From assembly GCF_003947415.1 (NCBI RefSeq), contig NZ_QHKL01000002.1, positions 992,001-1,056,000 of the forward strand: a stretch of DNA of 64,000 nt, written 5' to 3'. The translations under genes were made by a program, and so were the position numbers. This document shows, piece by piece, positions 38,601 to 48,363 of this stretch (the first letter of the stretch is position 1; every line of letters starts with the position of its first letter). The notes below the pieces were generated by a model. It saw nothing but the letters and a program-made list of their open reading frames with translations. It made no database searches and was not told where the DNA came from. Source of the stretch: Amycolatopsis sp. WAC 01376. Its GTDB lineage: Bacteria > Actinomycetota > Actinomycetes > Mycobacteriales > Pseudonocardiaceae.

Positions 38601-39998
38601 ATGACCCACTCACGCAGGACACTCGTCACCGTGCTCGTCGCGCTCCTCTTCGGCGCGCTGCTCACCGCCGCGCCGGCGGCCGCCGAAGAACGCCCGCACG
38701 TCCACGAGGGAACGATCGACGGCGCGGACTTCCTGGTCAAAGTGCCGAAACGCTGGAACGGCACGCTGGTGCTCTACAGCCACGGGCTCTACGTGGACCC
38801 GTGGAAGCCGGCACAGATCATGCTGGCCACCAGACCCGAGACCGAGTCCTGGCTGCTCGACCAGGGCTACGCGCTGGCCGCGTCGAACTACAAGGGCGTT
38901 TTCGGGCACGCGATCGAGGAGGCCTTGACCGACCAGATCGCGCTGCTGGACTGGTTCCAGGCCGAGGTGGGGAAACCGCGGCGGACCATCACCAGCGGGA
39001 TGTCCATGGGCGCCGTGATCTCACTGAAGCTGGCCGAGAACAACCCGGGCCGGTTCGACGGCGTCCTGACGCAGTGCGGCGAGTACGACACCAACGGCAC
39101 GTGGAACAGCGCTCTGGACATGCTTTTCGCGCTCAAGACCCTGCTGGCGCCGGACGCGGACATCGACCTGGTCCGGCCTCGTGATCCGCAGGCCGCGCAG
39201 GCGGCACTCGAAGCCGTCGTCGCCGAAGCCCAAAAGACCGAGGCGGGCCGGGCGCGGATCGCGCTGGCCGGAGCGCTGGGCACCATCCCGGGCTGGGCCC
39301 TCGCGCACGAACCGGAGCCGACGGCGCCCGCCGACCGCCTCGCGCAGCAGGCGCTGTGGGTCACCGGGGCCTACCTGCCCGGCTACGGACCGTCCGCCCG
39401 CCCCGAAATCGAACGCCGGGCCGGTGGCAACCCTTCCTTCAACACCGGGATCGACTACCGGAGTCAGCTCGCCCGCTCGGCCGGGCTCGATCTGGTGCGG
39501 CATGCGTACCGGGCGGGAGGCGTGGATCTGCAAGCCGACCTCGACCGGCTCGCCGCGGCCCCGCGGATCTCGGCGGATCCGAAGGCGCAGGCCTACATGC
39601 ACCGCTACACGGTGGCGCGCGGGACCACGCCGTCACCCGTGCTGACCGCGCACACCACCGGAGACGGCGGCGCCGTCGCGGGGCAGGCCCGGTGGTACGG
39701 CGACCAGGTTCGGCGCAACGGTGATCCCGCTCTGCTGCGGCAGACCTACGTCAGCCGGGGCGGTCACTGTTCGTTCAACGCGGCCGAGGAGATCGTCCTG
39801 CTCCGCACCCTGCTGTCCCGAGTGGACACCGGACACTGGCCGTCCACCGATCCGCGCCTGCTCACCGCCGCCGCGACCGCGCTCGGATCCTCGTATCGGC
39901 TCGTGCCGGAGCTGTTCGATCCGCTGGGCAAGGAGAAGGCCATGGCGCCGTTGTTCACCCGGTTCACGCCGCCTGCCCAGCCGAGGCCGTCGAGGTAA
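38601..39998 (+). CDS. Secreted alpha/beta hydrolase
   Basis: 465 residues. The signal peptide MTHSRRTLVTVLVALLFGAL ends about AAPAAA-EE. Nucleophile serine in the elbow TSGMSMGAV; oxyanion segment TLVLYSHGLY; the late histidine is probably SRGGHCSF. A large insertion lies between strands 6 and 8. Substrate unknown (esterase or peptidase). Convergent with the LppZ-like gene, with 6 bases between stops. Confidence 0.82.
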   Translation: MTHSRRTLVTVLVALLFGALLTAAPAAAEERPHVHEGTIDGADFLVKVPKRWNGTLVLYSHGLYVDPWKPAQIMLATRPETESWLLDQGYALAASNYKGVFGHAIEEALTDQIALLDWFQAEVGKPRRTITSGMSMGAVISLKLAENNPGRFDGVLTQCGEYDTNGTWNSALDMLFALKTLLAPDADIDLVRPRDPQAAQAALEAVVAEAQKTEAGRARIALAGALGTIPGWALAHEPEPTAPADRLAQQALWVTGAYLPGYGPSARPEIERRAGGNPSFNTGIDYRSQLARSAGLDLVRHAYRAGGVDLQADLDRLAAAPRISADPKAQAYMHRYTVARGTTPSPVLTAHTTGDGGAVAGQARWYGDQVRRNGDPALLRQTYVSRGGHCSFNAAEEIVLLRTLLSRVDTGHWPSTDPRLLTAAATALGSSYRLVPELFDPLGKEKAMAPLFTRFTPPAQPRPSR

Positions 39999-40004
39999 GG
40001 CCGC

Positions 40005-41231
40005 TCAGTCCTTGCCGCCCCCGCCGGCGCTGGCCGACGGCGTGATGATGACGACGCGGTCGTCGCTCGAAACCGGTGAGCCGCCGTCCTTGTTGATCGT
40101 CCCGGTGATCGCGACCTGCGGGTTGATCATGCTCATCGCGGAAAGCCTGCCGAAGGTCTTCGGCGGCTTGCCGACCTTGCCGTCCATGGCGACGCTGGGT
40201 TTCCCGGTCACCGCGCCGTCCGGGGTGACCGGGAGGTTCTGCAGGTTGCCCGCGATCGAGGTCGTGATGGTGAGATAGCCGGTGGCACCGACGAAGTCCG
40301 CGCAGCCCGCCACGCCGGGTTTGTCGGTCCAGCTCCACGCCGGGGTGGTCAGCGGCTGGCCACCCCGGAGCCGGTACAGCACGTCCTTGTCGGCCAGCCG
40401 GTCGGTCAGCCACATCCGCGAACCGGTCTGGTCACGGCAGATCCCGCCGGGGGAGTGCACGCCGGTCGAGAAGACCGCCGAACCCGGTGTGGGGTTGCCC
40501 GCCGCCGGTTTGCCCGACGTGTCGATGCGCAGCACCTTCCCGGCGAGCGACGCGGGATCGGCGGCGAGCCCGGCGTTGCCCGCGTCGCCGGTGGCGATCA
40601 GGAGGGCGCCCTTGGCGTCGGTGCCGAGCGCGCCGCGATTGCCGGTGGCGCCCTTGGGGATGCCGGTCAGCACCGGTTTCGGCGCCTGGCCCTTCGCCAG
40701 CCGGACGACCCGGTTGTCGGTCGGCGTGGTGATGTAGGCGAAGACGAGCTGGTCTTCGGCGAAACCTGGGGAGAGGGCGAGCGAGGTGAGGCCGCCGTCG
40801 CCGGAGCCGTCCACGGGGATGGTCGCCCAGTCCGCCGGGTCCTTCTCCGAGGCGGCGAGCACGATCCGGCCGCTCTTGCGTTCGCCCGCGAGCGCGCTGG
40901 GCGCGGTGCCGTCGCCGGGGATCGCGGCCACGGCGGCGACGGTGTCCAGGCAGGTCGCGATGACGGCCTTGTCGAAGTCCTTGCAGCCCTGCGGCGGCGG
41001 GACCGGCGTCGGCGTCTGATTCCGCCCGTTGCCGCCGCGGCCGGGACCGGGGTCGCCCGCTTCACCGCCGGGCCCGATCTGCGGCGGGACCTCGGGGGAC
41101 GGCGGGTTGACCGGGGTGAACTTCTGCCCCGCGGCGGTGTTGTCGAATTCGGCGCAGCCGGAGAGCATCAGCGCACCGCAGGCCAGGATGGCCAGCGGCG
41201 CGGTCCATTTCCGCCGGTACCGGGTACGCAC
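40005..41231 (-). CDS. LppZ-like lipoprotein, PQQ sugar-dehydrogenase-type beta propeller
   Basis: 408 residues. Lipobox LSGC at residues 23-26 after a basic, hydrophobic leader; a P/G-rich linker of about 55 residues follows, then a six-bladed propeller of the glucose/sorbosone dehydrogenase type (LTSLALSPGFAEDQLVFAYI, GALLIATGDAGNAG, LAGKVLRIDTSGKPAAGNP, VFSTGVHSPGGICRDQ). The mycobacterial LppZ (Rv3006) lies in the same gene neighbourhood. It is anchored to the outer face of the membrane; PQQ binding and catalysis are not shown. GTG start. Confidence 0.82.
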   Translation of the reverse strand: MRTRYRRKWTAPLAILACGALMLSGCAEFDNTAAGQKFTPVNPPSPEVPPQIGPGGEAGDPGPGRGGNGRNQTPTPVPPPQGCKDFDKAVIATCLDTVAAVAAIPGDGTAPSALAGERKSGRIVLAASEKDPADWATIPVDGSGDGGLTSLALSPGFAEDQLVFAYITTPTDNRVVRLAKGQAPKPVLTGIPKGATGNRGALGTDAKGALLIATGDAGNAGLAADPASLAGKVLRIDTSGKPAAGNPTPGSAVFSTGVHSPGGICRDQTGSRMWLTDRLADKDVLYRLRGGQPLTTPAWSWTDKPGVAGCADFVGATGYLTITTSIAGNLQNLPVTPDGAVTGKPSVAMDGKVGKPPKTFGRLSAMSMINPQVAITGTINKDGGSPVSSDDRVVIITPSASAGGGGKD

Positions 41232-41293
41232 GGGGCAAGCCTAGGTGGGCGCGCGTGAGCCACGGGTAAGCGGTAGTGGATACCGTGGAGATC

Positions 41294-42199
41294 ATGACTG
41301 TGACCGTTCTCGTGCCCGACGAAGAGGGAGTGGCCGCGCTTTCGGAGATCGACGGCGTGCGTCCGGTGGTGTACCGCCACGGCGAGCCGGTGCCCGCCGA
41401 GGCCGCCGAGGCCGAGGTCCTCGTGACCGGTGACCGGCCGACCGAGGAACTCTGGCGCGAACTGCCGAACGTCAAACTCGTGCAGCTGCTGCTGGCAGGC
41501 GCCGAGGACTGGATCGGCAAGGTGCCGGACGGAGTCCTGCTCTCGACCTGCCGCGGCGCGCACGGCGGAAGCTCGGCCGAGTGGGTCGTCGCGGTCCTGC
41601 TGGCGATTTACCGCGGTCTCGACGGCTTCGCCGACGGCCTGCGACGGAGGCATTGGGAACGGCGGACCACCGACACCCTGCAGGGCAAACGGGTCCTCGT
41701 CATCGGCGCGGGCGACCTCGGCAGGCATCTGCGCCGCCGGCTGGAGACGTTCGACGTGCGCTGCACGATGGTCGGCGCGAGCGCCCGTGAGGGCGTCCAC
41801 GGCGTCGACGAACTCCCCGCCCTGCTGCCCGAGCACGACGTCGCGGTCCTGATGGTGCCGCTCACGCAGCACACGCGCGGCATGGTCGACGCGGAGTTCC
41901 TGGCCGCGATGCCGGACGACGCGATCCTCGTCAACGTTTCGAGGGGGCCGGTCGTGGACACCGGCGCGCTCGTCGCGGAACTCGCGTCCGGACGGTTGCG
42001 TGCCGCCCTCGACGTCACCGATCCCGAGCCGCTGCCCGCCGGGCATCCGCTGTGGGACGTGCCGGGACTGCTGCTCACCCCGCACGTCGCGGGCGCGGTG
42101 AGCGGGCGGCGGCAGCGCGCGTACGCGGTGGTGGCCAGGGAACTGAGCCACTATCTGGGTGGGGAGTTGCCGAAGAACCTGGTCCACGGCGAATACTGA
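41294..42199 (+). CDS. D-isomer-specific 2-hydroxyacid dehydrogenase family protein
   Basis: 301 residues. The NAD loop is VLVIGAGDLGRHLRRRL. Catalytic Arg region NVSRGPVVDTGALVAEL, Glu in DVTDPEPLPAGHPLWD and His in TPHVAGAVSGRR are in the expected order. The product is a little short of the usual ~310-330. Substrate unknown (glyoxylate/hydroxypyruvate or phosphonate type). ATG at 41294; a GTG six codons earlier is possible. The DUF72 gene starts 5 bases after it. Confidence 0.85.
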   Translation: MTVTVLVPDEEGVAALSEIDGVRPVVYRHGEPVPAEAAEAEVLVTGDRPTEELWRELPNVKLVQLLLAGAEDWIGKVPDGVLLSTCRGAHGGSSAEWVVAVLLAIYRGLDGFADGLRRRHWERRTTDTLQGKRVLVIGAGDLGRHLRRRLETFDVRCTMVGASAREGVHGVDELPALLPEHDVAVLMVPLTQHTRGMVDAEFLAAMPDDAILVNVSRGPVVDTGALVAELASGRLRAALDVTDPEPLPAGHPLWDVPGLLLTPHVAGAVSGRRQRAYAVVARELSHYLGGELPKNLVHGEY

Positions 42200-42204
42200 G
42201 CACC

Positions 42205-43056
42205 GTGGCGAATCTTCATGTCGGCTGCGCGATGTGGACGCACAAGGCGTGGGCCGGGCGGTTCGTGCCGCGGTCGCTGCCCGCGGGGGAGCGGCTGCGG
42301 GCCTACGCCGGCTGGTGCAACGCGGTCGAAGGCAACACCACCTTCTACGCGATCCCGACCCGGGACACCGTCGCGACGTGGGCACGGCAGACCGATCCCG
42401 GCTTCCGGTTCGTGGTGAAGCTGCCCAAGATCGTCACGCACGAGCGAAGGCTCGCCGGGGTCGAGACCGAGATGCGGGCGTTCCTGGACGCGATCGAACC
42501 GCTCGGTGACCGGGCGGTCCTGTGGACGCAGCTGCCCGGCTCGTTCGGCCCATCGGACGTCGACGCCCTCGGCCGCTTCCTGCGCAGGCTCCCCGCCGGC
42601 CGCCGTCGCGCCGTGGAGGTGCGGCATCCCGGCTTCCACACCGACGCCCGCTCGACGTCGTCGCTGGAGAGGACACTCGCCGACGCGGACGCGGAGTGGG
42701 TGCCGTTCGACACCACGGTCTTCTTCCGGCGACCGCCCGCCAGCGAGGCCGAGCAGGACGCGTGGGGCAAGAAACCGCGGCTGCCGCGGCGGACGCGGGC
42801 GCTGACCGACCGGCCGATCGTCCGCTACCTAGGCCGGGACTCGGCCGAGGAGACCGCCGAGGGATGGCGGCCGTGGACCGAGGTGGTCGCCGAGTGGCTG
42901 CGTGAGGGCCGGTCGCCGACGGTCTTCGTGCACACCCCCGACAACGACGACGCCCCGGCGCTCGCCCGCCGGTTCCACGACGACGTGCGCGCCCTGGTGC
43001 CCGGCCTCGCCCCGCTGCCCGAGCCCGAACCGATCGAGCCGGCGACCCTGTTCTGA
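42205..43056 (+). CDS. DUF72 family protein
   Basis: 283 residues, TIM-barrel DUF72. It begins NLHVGCAMWTHKAWAGRFVP; other family blocks are NAVEGNTTFYAIPTRDTVA, FRFVVKLPKIVTHERRL and WTQLPGSFGPSDVDAL. Biochemical role unknown. GTG start; in an operon with the dehydrogenase. Confidence 0.82.
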   Translation: MANLHVGCAMWTHKAWAGRFVPRSLPAGERLRAYAGWCNAVEGNTTFYAIPTRDTVATWARQTDPGFRFVVKLPKIVTHERRLAGVETEMRAFLDAIEPLGDRAVLWTQLPGSFGPSDVDALGRFLRRLPAGRRRAVEVRHPGFHTDARSTSSLERTLADADAEWVPFDTTVFFRRPPASEAEQDAWGKKPRLPRRTRALTDRPIVRYLGRDSAEETAEGWRPWTEVVAEWLREGRSPTVFVHTPDNDDAPALARRFHDDVRALVPGLAPLPEPEPIEPATLF

Positions 43057-43120
43057 GCCGCTCCGCCACCGGTCCGGCGGTTCGGTCGCCTGACGGGCCG
43101 GTTTCGCCTACCCTTCGCGC

Positions 43121-43687
43121 GTGAGCGATGACTACCAGACCAGCATGATCTCGGACGTGGCCGAGCCCGACAGCGGCCCGAACCCGGCGGAGACCAGGGG
43201 CGGGATCGACCTCGGTCTGCTCGTCCTGCGAGTGGTGCTCGGCGTGACCATGGGCGCGCACGGGCTGCAGCACCTCTTCGGTGCCTTCGGCGGGCCCGGG
43301 GTCGGCGGCTTCGCCAGGGTGCTCGGCAACTTCGGCTACACCACCCAGACCACGCTGCTTTCGTGGATCACCGGGATCAGCGAGGTGGTCGGCGGCGCAC
43401 TCGTGCTGGTGGGCCTGTTCACCCCCGTCGGCGCCGCCGCGTTGCTGGGTGTCTGCGCGAACATCGTGTACGTGAAGTTCGGCGGCGGGTTCTTCCAGAA
43501 GGAAGGACAGGGCTTCGAATTCGAACTCCTGCTGGCCGCGGCTTCGCTGACCGTCCTGCTCGCGGGCTCGGGGCGGATCGCGCTGGACGTCAACACCCCG
43601 TGGCGGAAGCGGCCGCTCTCGTTCGGGCTGATCGGACTACTGCTGACGGCGGCCGCTTCGGTCGTGGTGCTCGTCCTCTGCCGCTGA
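43121..43687 (+). CDS. DoxX family membrane protein (Rv3005c-like)
   Basis: 188 residues with four helices (LGLLVLRVVLGVTMGAHG; WITGISEVVGGALVLVGL; AALLGVCANIVYVKFGG; LLLAAASLTVLLAGSGR) and a fifth C-terminal hydrophobic stretch. The mycobacterial orthologue in the same neighbourhood is linked to oxidative-stress resistance in complexes with SodA and SseA (remembered). GTG start. Confidence 0.82.
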   Translation: MSDDYQTSMISDVAEPDSGPNPAETRGGIDLGLLVLRVVLGVTMGAHGLQHLFGAFGGPGVGGFARVLGNFGYTTQTTLLSWITGISEVVGGALVLVGLFTPVGAAALLGVCANIVYVKFGGGFFQKEGQGFEFELLLAAASLTVLLAGSGRIALDVNTPWRKRPLSFGLIGLLLTAAASVVVLVLCR

Positions 43688-43733
43688 CGCTCGCATTTCG
43701 TCACCTACTTGCGGCGAGCCCTCGTGCCGCGAA

Positions 43734-43788
43734 TGTCATGAAAGGGTCGTTCAGGACGTTTTTCGTCCTGAACGACCCTTTCATGACA
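43734..43788. terminator. Type-A long hairpin (copy 4), bidirectional terminator
   Basis: Same arms as at 6331, loop GTTTTTC. It lies between the convergent doxX gene and the original ilvD stop (43800). Confidence 0.75.
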
Positions 43789-43799
43789 CTTGAGGAGAC

Positions 43800-43904
43800 C
43801 TACTTGTTCGGGTCCCGCACCGCGCCGGTGTCGGCCGAAGTCGCCATCCGCGCGTAGGCCCGCAGCGCCGCGGTCACCTTCCGGTCCCGCGAGACCGGCG
43901 GTCA
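43800..43904 (-). other. Conserved ilvD C-terminal codons beyond an in-frame TGA
   Basis: The frame of ilvD continues past the TGA at 43902-43904 for 33 sense codons to a TAG at 43800-43802. They read PPVSRDRKVT then ALRAYARMATSADTGAVR, a segment highly conserved at the C-terminus of IlvD. The TGA stands where relatives carry a tryptophan (W-K/Q-P-V). Read through, the protein would be about 614 residues, the normal length. Confidence 0.85.
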
Positions 43905-45644
43905 CGGCCGCTCGCTCGCTTCCATCTTCGCGCGCCGCTCGGCGAGGACGTCCGCGTCGACGAGCAGTTCGAGACGGCGTTCGTGGACGTCGAGCAGGAT
44001 CCGGTCGCCGTTCTGGACCAGGCCGATCGCGCCGCCCGCGGCGGCCTCTGGCGAGATGTGCCCGACCGAGATGCCCGACGAGCCGCCGGAGAACCGGCCG
44101 TCGGTGATCAGCGCGCATTTCTTGCCGAGGCCGGAGCCCTTGAGGAACGCGGTCGGGTGCAGCATCTCCTGCATACCGGGGCCGCCCGCCGGGCCTTCGT
44201 AGCGGATCACCAGCACCTCGCCGGGCTGGATCTCCTTCTTGAGGATGGCCGAAACCGCCTCCTCCTGGCTTTCCAGCACCCGGGCCGGGCCCTCGAAGTG
44301 CCAGAGTTCTTCGTCGATGCCCGCCGACTTGATGACGGCGCCGTTCTCGGCGAGGTTGCCGCGCAGGATCGCGAGCCCGCCGTCCTTGGTGAAGGCGTGT
44401 TCGACGTCGTGGATGCAGCCGCCCGCGGCGTCGGTGTCCAAAGAGGACCAGCGGTTCTCGGTGGAGAACGCCTCCGTGGTGCGGACCCCGCCCGGCGCGG
44501 CGTGGAACAGTTCGATCGCGCGCTCCGACGGTTCCTTCGCGCGTATGTCCCAAGTGGACAGCCAGGATTCCAGATCCGGCGAGTGCACGGAGTGGACGTC
44601 GGTGTTCAGCAGGCCGCCGCGGTACAGCTCGCCGAGGATGGCCGGGATTCCGCCCGCGCGGTGGACGTCCTCCATGTGGTAGTCCGAGTTCGGCGCGACC
44701 TTCGACAGGCACGGCACGCGGCGGCCGATGGCGTCGATGTCGTCGATGGTGAAGTCGACCTCGCCCTCCTGCGCGGCGGCGAGGATGTGCAGCACCGTGT
44801 TGGTCGAACCGCCCATCGCCATGTCGAGGGCCATCGCGTTCTCGAACGCCTTCTTCGACGCGATCGAACGCGGGAGCGCGGACTCGTCGTCCTGTTCGTA
44901 CCAGCGCTTGCACAGTTCGACGACGGTGCGGCCCGCGTCCTCGAAGAGCGCCTTGCGGGCGGCGTGTGTGGCGAGGGTGGAACCGTTGCCCGGCAGGGAG
45001 AGCCCGAGGGCCTCGGTGAGGCAGTTCATCGAGTTCGCGGTGAACATGCCCGAGCACGAACCGCAGGTCGGGCAGGCCGAACGCTCCACAATGGACAGAC
45101 CGTCCTCGTCGACCTCGCTGCTGGCCGACGCGGCGATCGCGGTGATCAGGTCGGTCGGCGCCTGCGCGACCCCGCCGACGACCACGGCCTTCCCGGCCTC
45201 CATCGGCCCGCCGGAGACGAACACCACGGGGATGTTCAGCCGCATGGCGGCGTTCAGCATGCCGGGGGTGATCTTGTCGCAGTTGGAGATGCAGACGAGC
45301 GCGTCGGCCTGGTGTGCGTTGACCATGTACTCGACCGAGTCGGCGATGATCTCGCGCGAGGGTAGCGAGTACAGCATTCCGCTGTGCCCCATGGCGATCC
45401 CGTCGTCCACGGCGATCGTGTGGAACTCGCGGGCGACACCGCCCGCCTCCTTCACCGCGCCCGCCACGATCTCGCCGAGGTCCTTGAGGTGCACGTGTCC
45501 CGGCACGAACTGGGTGTAGGAGTTCGCGATGGCGACGATCGGCTTGCCGAAGTCGCTGTCGGTCATTCCGGTGGCGCGCCAGAGCGAGCGCGCGCCCGCC
45601 GCGTTGCGGCCGTGGGTGGTGGTCCGGGAACGGAGTTGAGGCAC
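43902..45644 (-). CDS. ilvD: Dihydroxy-acid dehydratase, prematurely stopped by TGA
   Basis: Dehydrates 2,3-dihydroxy-isovalerate and -methylvalerate, the third shared step to valine and isoleucine. Iron-sulfur cysteines lie in [12 protein letters not shown] and [18 protein letters not shown]; the active-site region [14 protein letters not shown] is present. The encoded 580 residues are about 34 short of the family because of an in-frame TGA, after which conserved codons continue. The GTG at 45644 ([14 protein letters not shown]) is chosen over the TTG at 45656 because the family starts there and GGAG is 7 bases upstream. Whether the protein works depends on readthrough, on tolerance of the loss, or on the TGA being a base-call error. 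Confidence 0.88.
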   Translation of the reverse strand: MPQLRSRTTTHGRNAAGARSLWRATGMTDSDFGKPIVAIANSYTQFVPGHVHLKDLGEIVAGAVKEAGGVAREFHTIAVDDGIAMGHSGMLYSLPSREIIADSVEYMVNAHQADALVCISNCDKITPGMLNAAMRLNIPVVFVSGGPMEAGKAVVVGGVAQAPTDLITAIAASASSEVDEDGLSIVERSACPTCGSCSGMFTANSMNCLTEALGLSLPGNGSTLATHAARKALFEDAGRTVVELCKRWYEQDDESALPRSIASKKAFENAMALDMAMGGSTNTVLHILAAAQEGEVDFTIDDIDAIGRRVPCLSKVAPNSDYHMEDVHRAGGIPAILGELYRGGLLNTDVHSVHSPDLESWLSTWDIRAKEPSERAIELFHAAPGGVRTTEAFSTENRWSSLDTDAAGGCIHDVEHAFTKDGGLAILRGNLAENGAVIKSAGIDEELWHFEGPARVLESQEEAVSAILKKEIQPGEVLVIRYEGPAGGPGMQEMLHPTAFLKGSGLGKKCALITDGRFSGGSSGISVGHISPEAAAGGAIGLVQNGDRILLDVHERRLELLVDADVLAERRAKMEASERP

Positions 45645-45707
45645 GGCGGACTCCAAGGTTCGGGATGAGGACCAGGGCGAACTGGCGCCAAACTGGTCCT
45701 ACCAATC

Positions 45708-46166
45708 CTACTCCCCGGAATTCTCGCTCTTCTCCGGAGCCTCGGCCACGTCGTCGGTCAGCCCGGAAGGATCGGCCACGCGGCCCGCGCTGACCAGCGA
45801 GATCACCGGAAGGTGACGAGTACGCACGGCGGGAAGGGCGATCTTGGTGTCGTCCTTCAGCACCGCCTGCACCTTCGCCTTCTCGGTGATGGCGAGGCCC
45901 TTGAGCGAGGACCACGGCAGGTCGCGCCGCCCGAACATCGTGCGGACTTCCAGTCCCGTCGCCGTCGCCGTCGTGCGGGTCCGGATGACGAACACCGCCA
46001 GCGCGATCGGGAAGAGATAGAGCCACTGGAGGTACGGCACGTCGCCGAACGCGACAGGCGTCACACAGACGACAAGGAAAGCGATCGCCAGCAACGCCGT
46101 GTTCGGGATTTTGAAGACGGCCTTGCGGTCCTCGTTCGCCTGTTCCTGCTGCTTTTCTTCTGCCAC
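45708..46166 (-). CDS. PH-domain membrane protein (Rv3004/Cfp6-like)
   Basis: 152 residues. Two adjacent hydrophobic segments (TALLAIAFLVVCVTPVAF and WLYLFPIALAVFVI) precede a bacterial PH domain (TGLEVRTMFGRRDLPWSSLK, ALPAVRTRHLPVIS). It sits between ilvD and ilvB, as Cfp6 sits beside ilvB in mycobacteria. GTG start. Function unknown. Confidence 0.75.
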   Translation of the reverse strand: MAEEKQQEQANEDRKAVFKIPNTALLAIAFLVVCVTPVAFGDVPYLQWLYLFPIALAVFVIRTRTTATATGLEVRTMFGRRDLPWSSLKGLAITEKAKVQAVLKDDTKIALPAVRTRHLPVISLVSAGRVADPSGLTDDVAEAPEKSENSGE

Positions 46167-46260
46167 GTCAAAGATGGTGCACCGCCGCCTTCGGAGCCCC
46201 GAACGCGGGTCGCGCCATCCGCCGATGGTGTCCAGCATGCGGAATCGCCATCCCGCAGAG

Positions 46261-46290
46261 TTGACACTCTTGACGGCGACCGGCTAGCTT
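46261..46290 (+). promoter_or_regulatory. Promoter of the ilvB attenuator transcript
   Basis: TTGACA at 46261-46266 and TAGCTT at 46285-46290 with an 18-base spacer. The transcript would start at about the GTG of the leader peptide (46298), so the leader would be leaderless. Confidence 0.6.
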
Positions 46291-46297
46291 CACTCTC

Positions 46298-46345
46298 GTG
46301 ACAACGCAGACCGGCCTCGTACTTCCCAAGCGCGTCGACGCTTAG
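46298..46345 (+). CDS. ilvB leader peptide
   Basis: Fifteen-codon peptide MTTQTGLVLPKRVDA, with consecutive Leu-Val-Leu codons and a later Val. Translation stalling at these when branched-chain aminoacyl-tRNAs are scarce would shift the fold of the RNA behind it. The start is a GTG at or near the transcript start. Confidence 0.7.
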   Translation: MTTQTGLVLPKRVDA

Positions 46346-46408
46346 GGAAGTCTCCGCTGCGTCGACGCGCGACCCTCGTGCGACCACTCCGGTCGGCGGG
46401 GGTTTTTT
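46321..46408 (+). promoter_or_regulatory. Transcription attenuator of ilvBNC
   Basis: Pause hairpin: ACTTCCCAAGCG (46321-46332) pairs with CGCTT and GGGAAGT (to 46351), covering the end of the leader peptide. Two copies of self-complementary GCGTCGACGC (46332-46341 and 46359-46368) can pair with each other as an alternative antiterminator. A terminator follows: CCCTCG..CGACC / GGTCG.CGGGGG, then six Ts (46373-46408). Confidence 0.78.
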
Positions 46409-46488
46409 GTTGCCTGGAACAATTTCACTTGCCCGACCAGCCAATGAATACCCGAACGAGTGACTAGACAAGACGAGGCAGACAAGCG

Positions 46489-48363
46489 ATGACTAGTGCC
46501 ACCTCGCGAGCTGAAGCGAATGCCGGAACCTCTGGAGCACGTCCCAAGCCGGCGCCGCCGGCCGGGACCCCGGTGCGGGTCACGGGCGCGCAGTCGCTCG
46601 TCCGCTCGCTCGAGGCGGTGGGCGCGGAAGTCGTGTTCGGTATTCCCGGCGGCACCATTCTCCCGGCGTACGACCCGTTGCTCGATTCGACGAAGGTCCG
46701 CCACGTCCTGGTCCGCCACGAACAGGGCGCCGGGCACGCCGCCACCGGATACGCGCAGGCGACCGGCAAGGTCGGTGTGTGCATGGCCACCTCGGGTCCC
46801 GGCGCGACCAACCTGGTCACCCCGCTGGCCGACGCGAACATGGACTCGGTCCCGGTGGTCGCCATCACCGGTCAGCAGTCCCGCGCGCTGATCGGCACGG
46901 ACGCCTTCCAGGAAGCCGACATCTGCGGCATCACGATGCCGATCACCAAGCACAACTTCCTGGTCACCGACCCGGCGGACATCCCGCGCACCATCGCGGA
47001 GGCCTTCCACCTCGCCTCGACCGGCCGCCCCGGCCCGGTCCTGGTGGACATCCCCAAGGACGTCCTGCAGGAGATGACCTCCTTCTCCTGGCCGACGGAG
47101 ATGCGGCTGCCGGGCTACCGGCCCACGCTGCGCCCGCACGGCAAGCAGGTCCGCGAGGCCGCCCGCCTGATCAGCAAGTCGCGCCGCCCGGTCCTCTACG
47201 TCGGCGGTGGCGTGATCAAGGCCGACGCCTCGCGCCAGCTGATGGAACTGGCGGAGCTGACCGGGATCCCGGTCGTCACCACGCTGATGGCCCGCGGCGC
47301 CTTCCCCGACTCGCACCCGCAGCACCTCGGCATGCCGGGAATGCACGGTTCGGTCGCCGCGGTCGCCGCGATGCAGCGCGCGGATCTGCTGATCGCCCTC
47401 GGCGCCCGCTTCGACGACCGCGTCACCGGGCAGCTGTCGTCGTTCGCGCCGGACGCCGCCATCGTCCACGCCGACATCGACCCGGCCGAGATCTCCAAGA
47501 ACCGCAAGGCGGACGTGCCGATCGTCGGCGACTGCGCGGAGATCATCACCGAACTGATCGAGGCCGTCCGCGCCGAGACCGACAAGTCCGCGAAGCCGGA
47601 TCTGACGGACTGGTGGACGCAGGCGAGCGCTTGGCGTGACGACTACCCGGCCGGTTACGAGTGGCCCGACGACGGGACGCTTTCGCCGCAGTACGTCATC
47701 GAGCGGATCGGTTCGCTGGTCGGCCCGGACGCGGTCTACACCGCGGGCGTCGGCCAGCACCAGATGTGGGCCGCGCAGTTCGTGAAGTACGAGAACCCGC
47801 GCACCTGGATCAACTCCGGCGGTCTCGGCACGATGGGCTTCGCCGTCCCCGCCGCGATGGGCGCCAAGTTCGGCATGCCGGACAAGCAGGTCTGGGCCAT
47901 CGACGGCGACGGCTGTTTCCAGATGACGAACCAGGAACTGGCCACCTGCGCCATCGAAGGCGCGCCGATCAAGGTGGCCGTCATCAACAACGGCAACCTG
48001 GGCATGGTCCGCCAGTGGCAGAACCTCTTCTACTCCGAGCGGTACTCCAACACCGATCTCGGTACGCACAAGCACCGCATCCCCGACTTCACCCTGCTCG
48101 CGGAGGCGCTCGGCTGCGCCGGGCTCCGCTGCGAGACCAAGGAGGACGTCGACGCCACCATCCGGCGCGCCATGGAGATCAACGACCGCCCCGTCGTGAT
48201 CGATTTCGTGGTGGGGAAGGATGCCCAGGTGTGGCCCATGGTGGCCGCGGGCACCGGTAACGACGAAATCATGGCCGTGCGCGGGATCCGCCCGCTCTTC
48301 GACGACGACGAAGTCGCCGCCGAGGCGGAGATCAATGCGGCGGCAGAAGGAGACGCCCGATGA
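46489..48363 (+). CDS. ilvB: Acetolactate synthase large subunit
   Basis: 624 residues. ThDP-dependent condensation of pyruvate units (or pyruvate with 2-oxobutanoate). The ThDP-activating glutamate is in [17 protein letters not shown]-binding central domain ([20 protein letters not shown]); ThDP/Mg motif is [16 protein letters not shown] with NNGNLGMV. The first ~35 residues are a low-complexity extension. First gene of ilvBNC, behind the attenuator. Confidence 0.96.
   Translation: MTSATSRAEANAGTSGARPKPAPPAGTPVRVTGAQSLVRSLEAVGAEVVFGIPGGTILPAYDPLLDSTKVRHVLVRHEQGAGHAATGYAQATGKVGVCMATSGPGATNLVTPLADANMDSVPVVAITGQQSRALIGTDAFQEADICGITMPITKHNFLVTDPADIPRTIAEAFHLASTGRPGPVLVDIPKDVLQEMTSFSWPTEMRLPGYRPTLRPHGKQVREAARLISKSRRPVLYVGGGVIKADASRQLMELAELTGIPVVTTLMARGAFPDSHPQHLGMPGMHGSVAAVAAMQRADLLIALGARFDDRVTGQLSSFAPDAAIVHADIDPAEISKNRKADVPIVGDCAEIITELIEAVRAETDKSAKPDLTDWWTQASAWRDDYPAGYEWPDDGTLSPQYVIERIGSLVGPDAVYTAGVGQHQMWAAQFVKYENPRTWINSGGLGTMGFAVPAAMGAKFGMPDKQVWAIDGDGCFQMTNQELATCAIEGAPIKVAVINNGNLGMVRQWQNLFYSERYSNTDLGTHKHRIPDFTLLAEALGCAGLRCETKEDVDATIRRAMEINDRPVVIDFVVGKDAQVWPMVAAGTGNDEIMAVRGIRPLFDDDEVAAEAEINAAAEGDAR

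Noticed and set aside
46298..46345. Treating the ilvB upstream frame as an N-terminal extension of another protein
   Set aside because: It ends at TAG at 46345, is followed by a terminator, and lies in the position and codon pattern of an attenuator leader.
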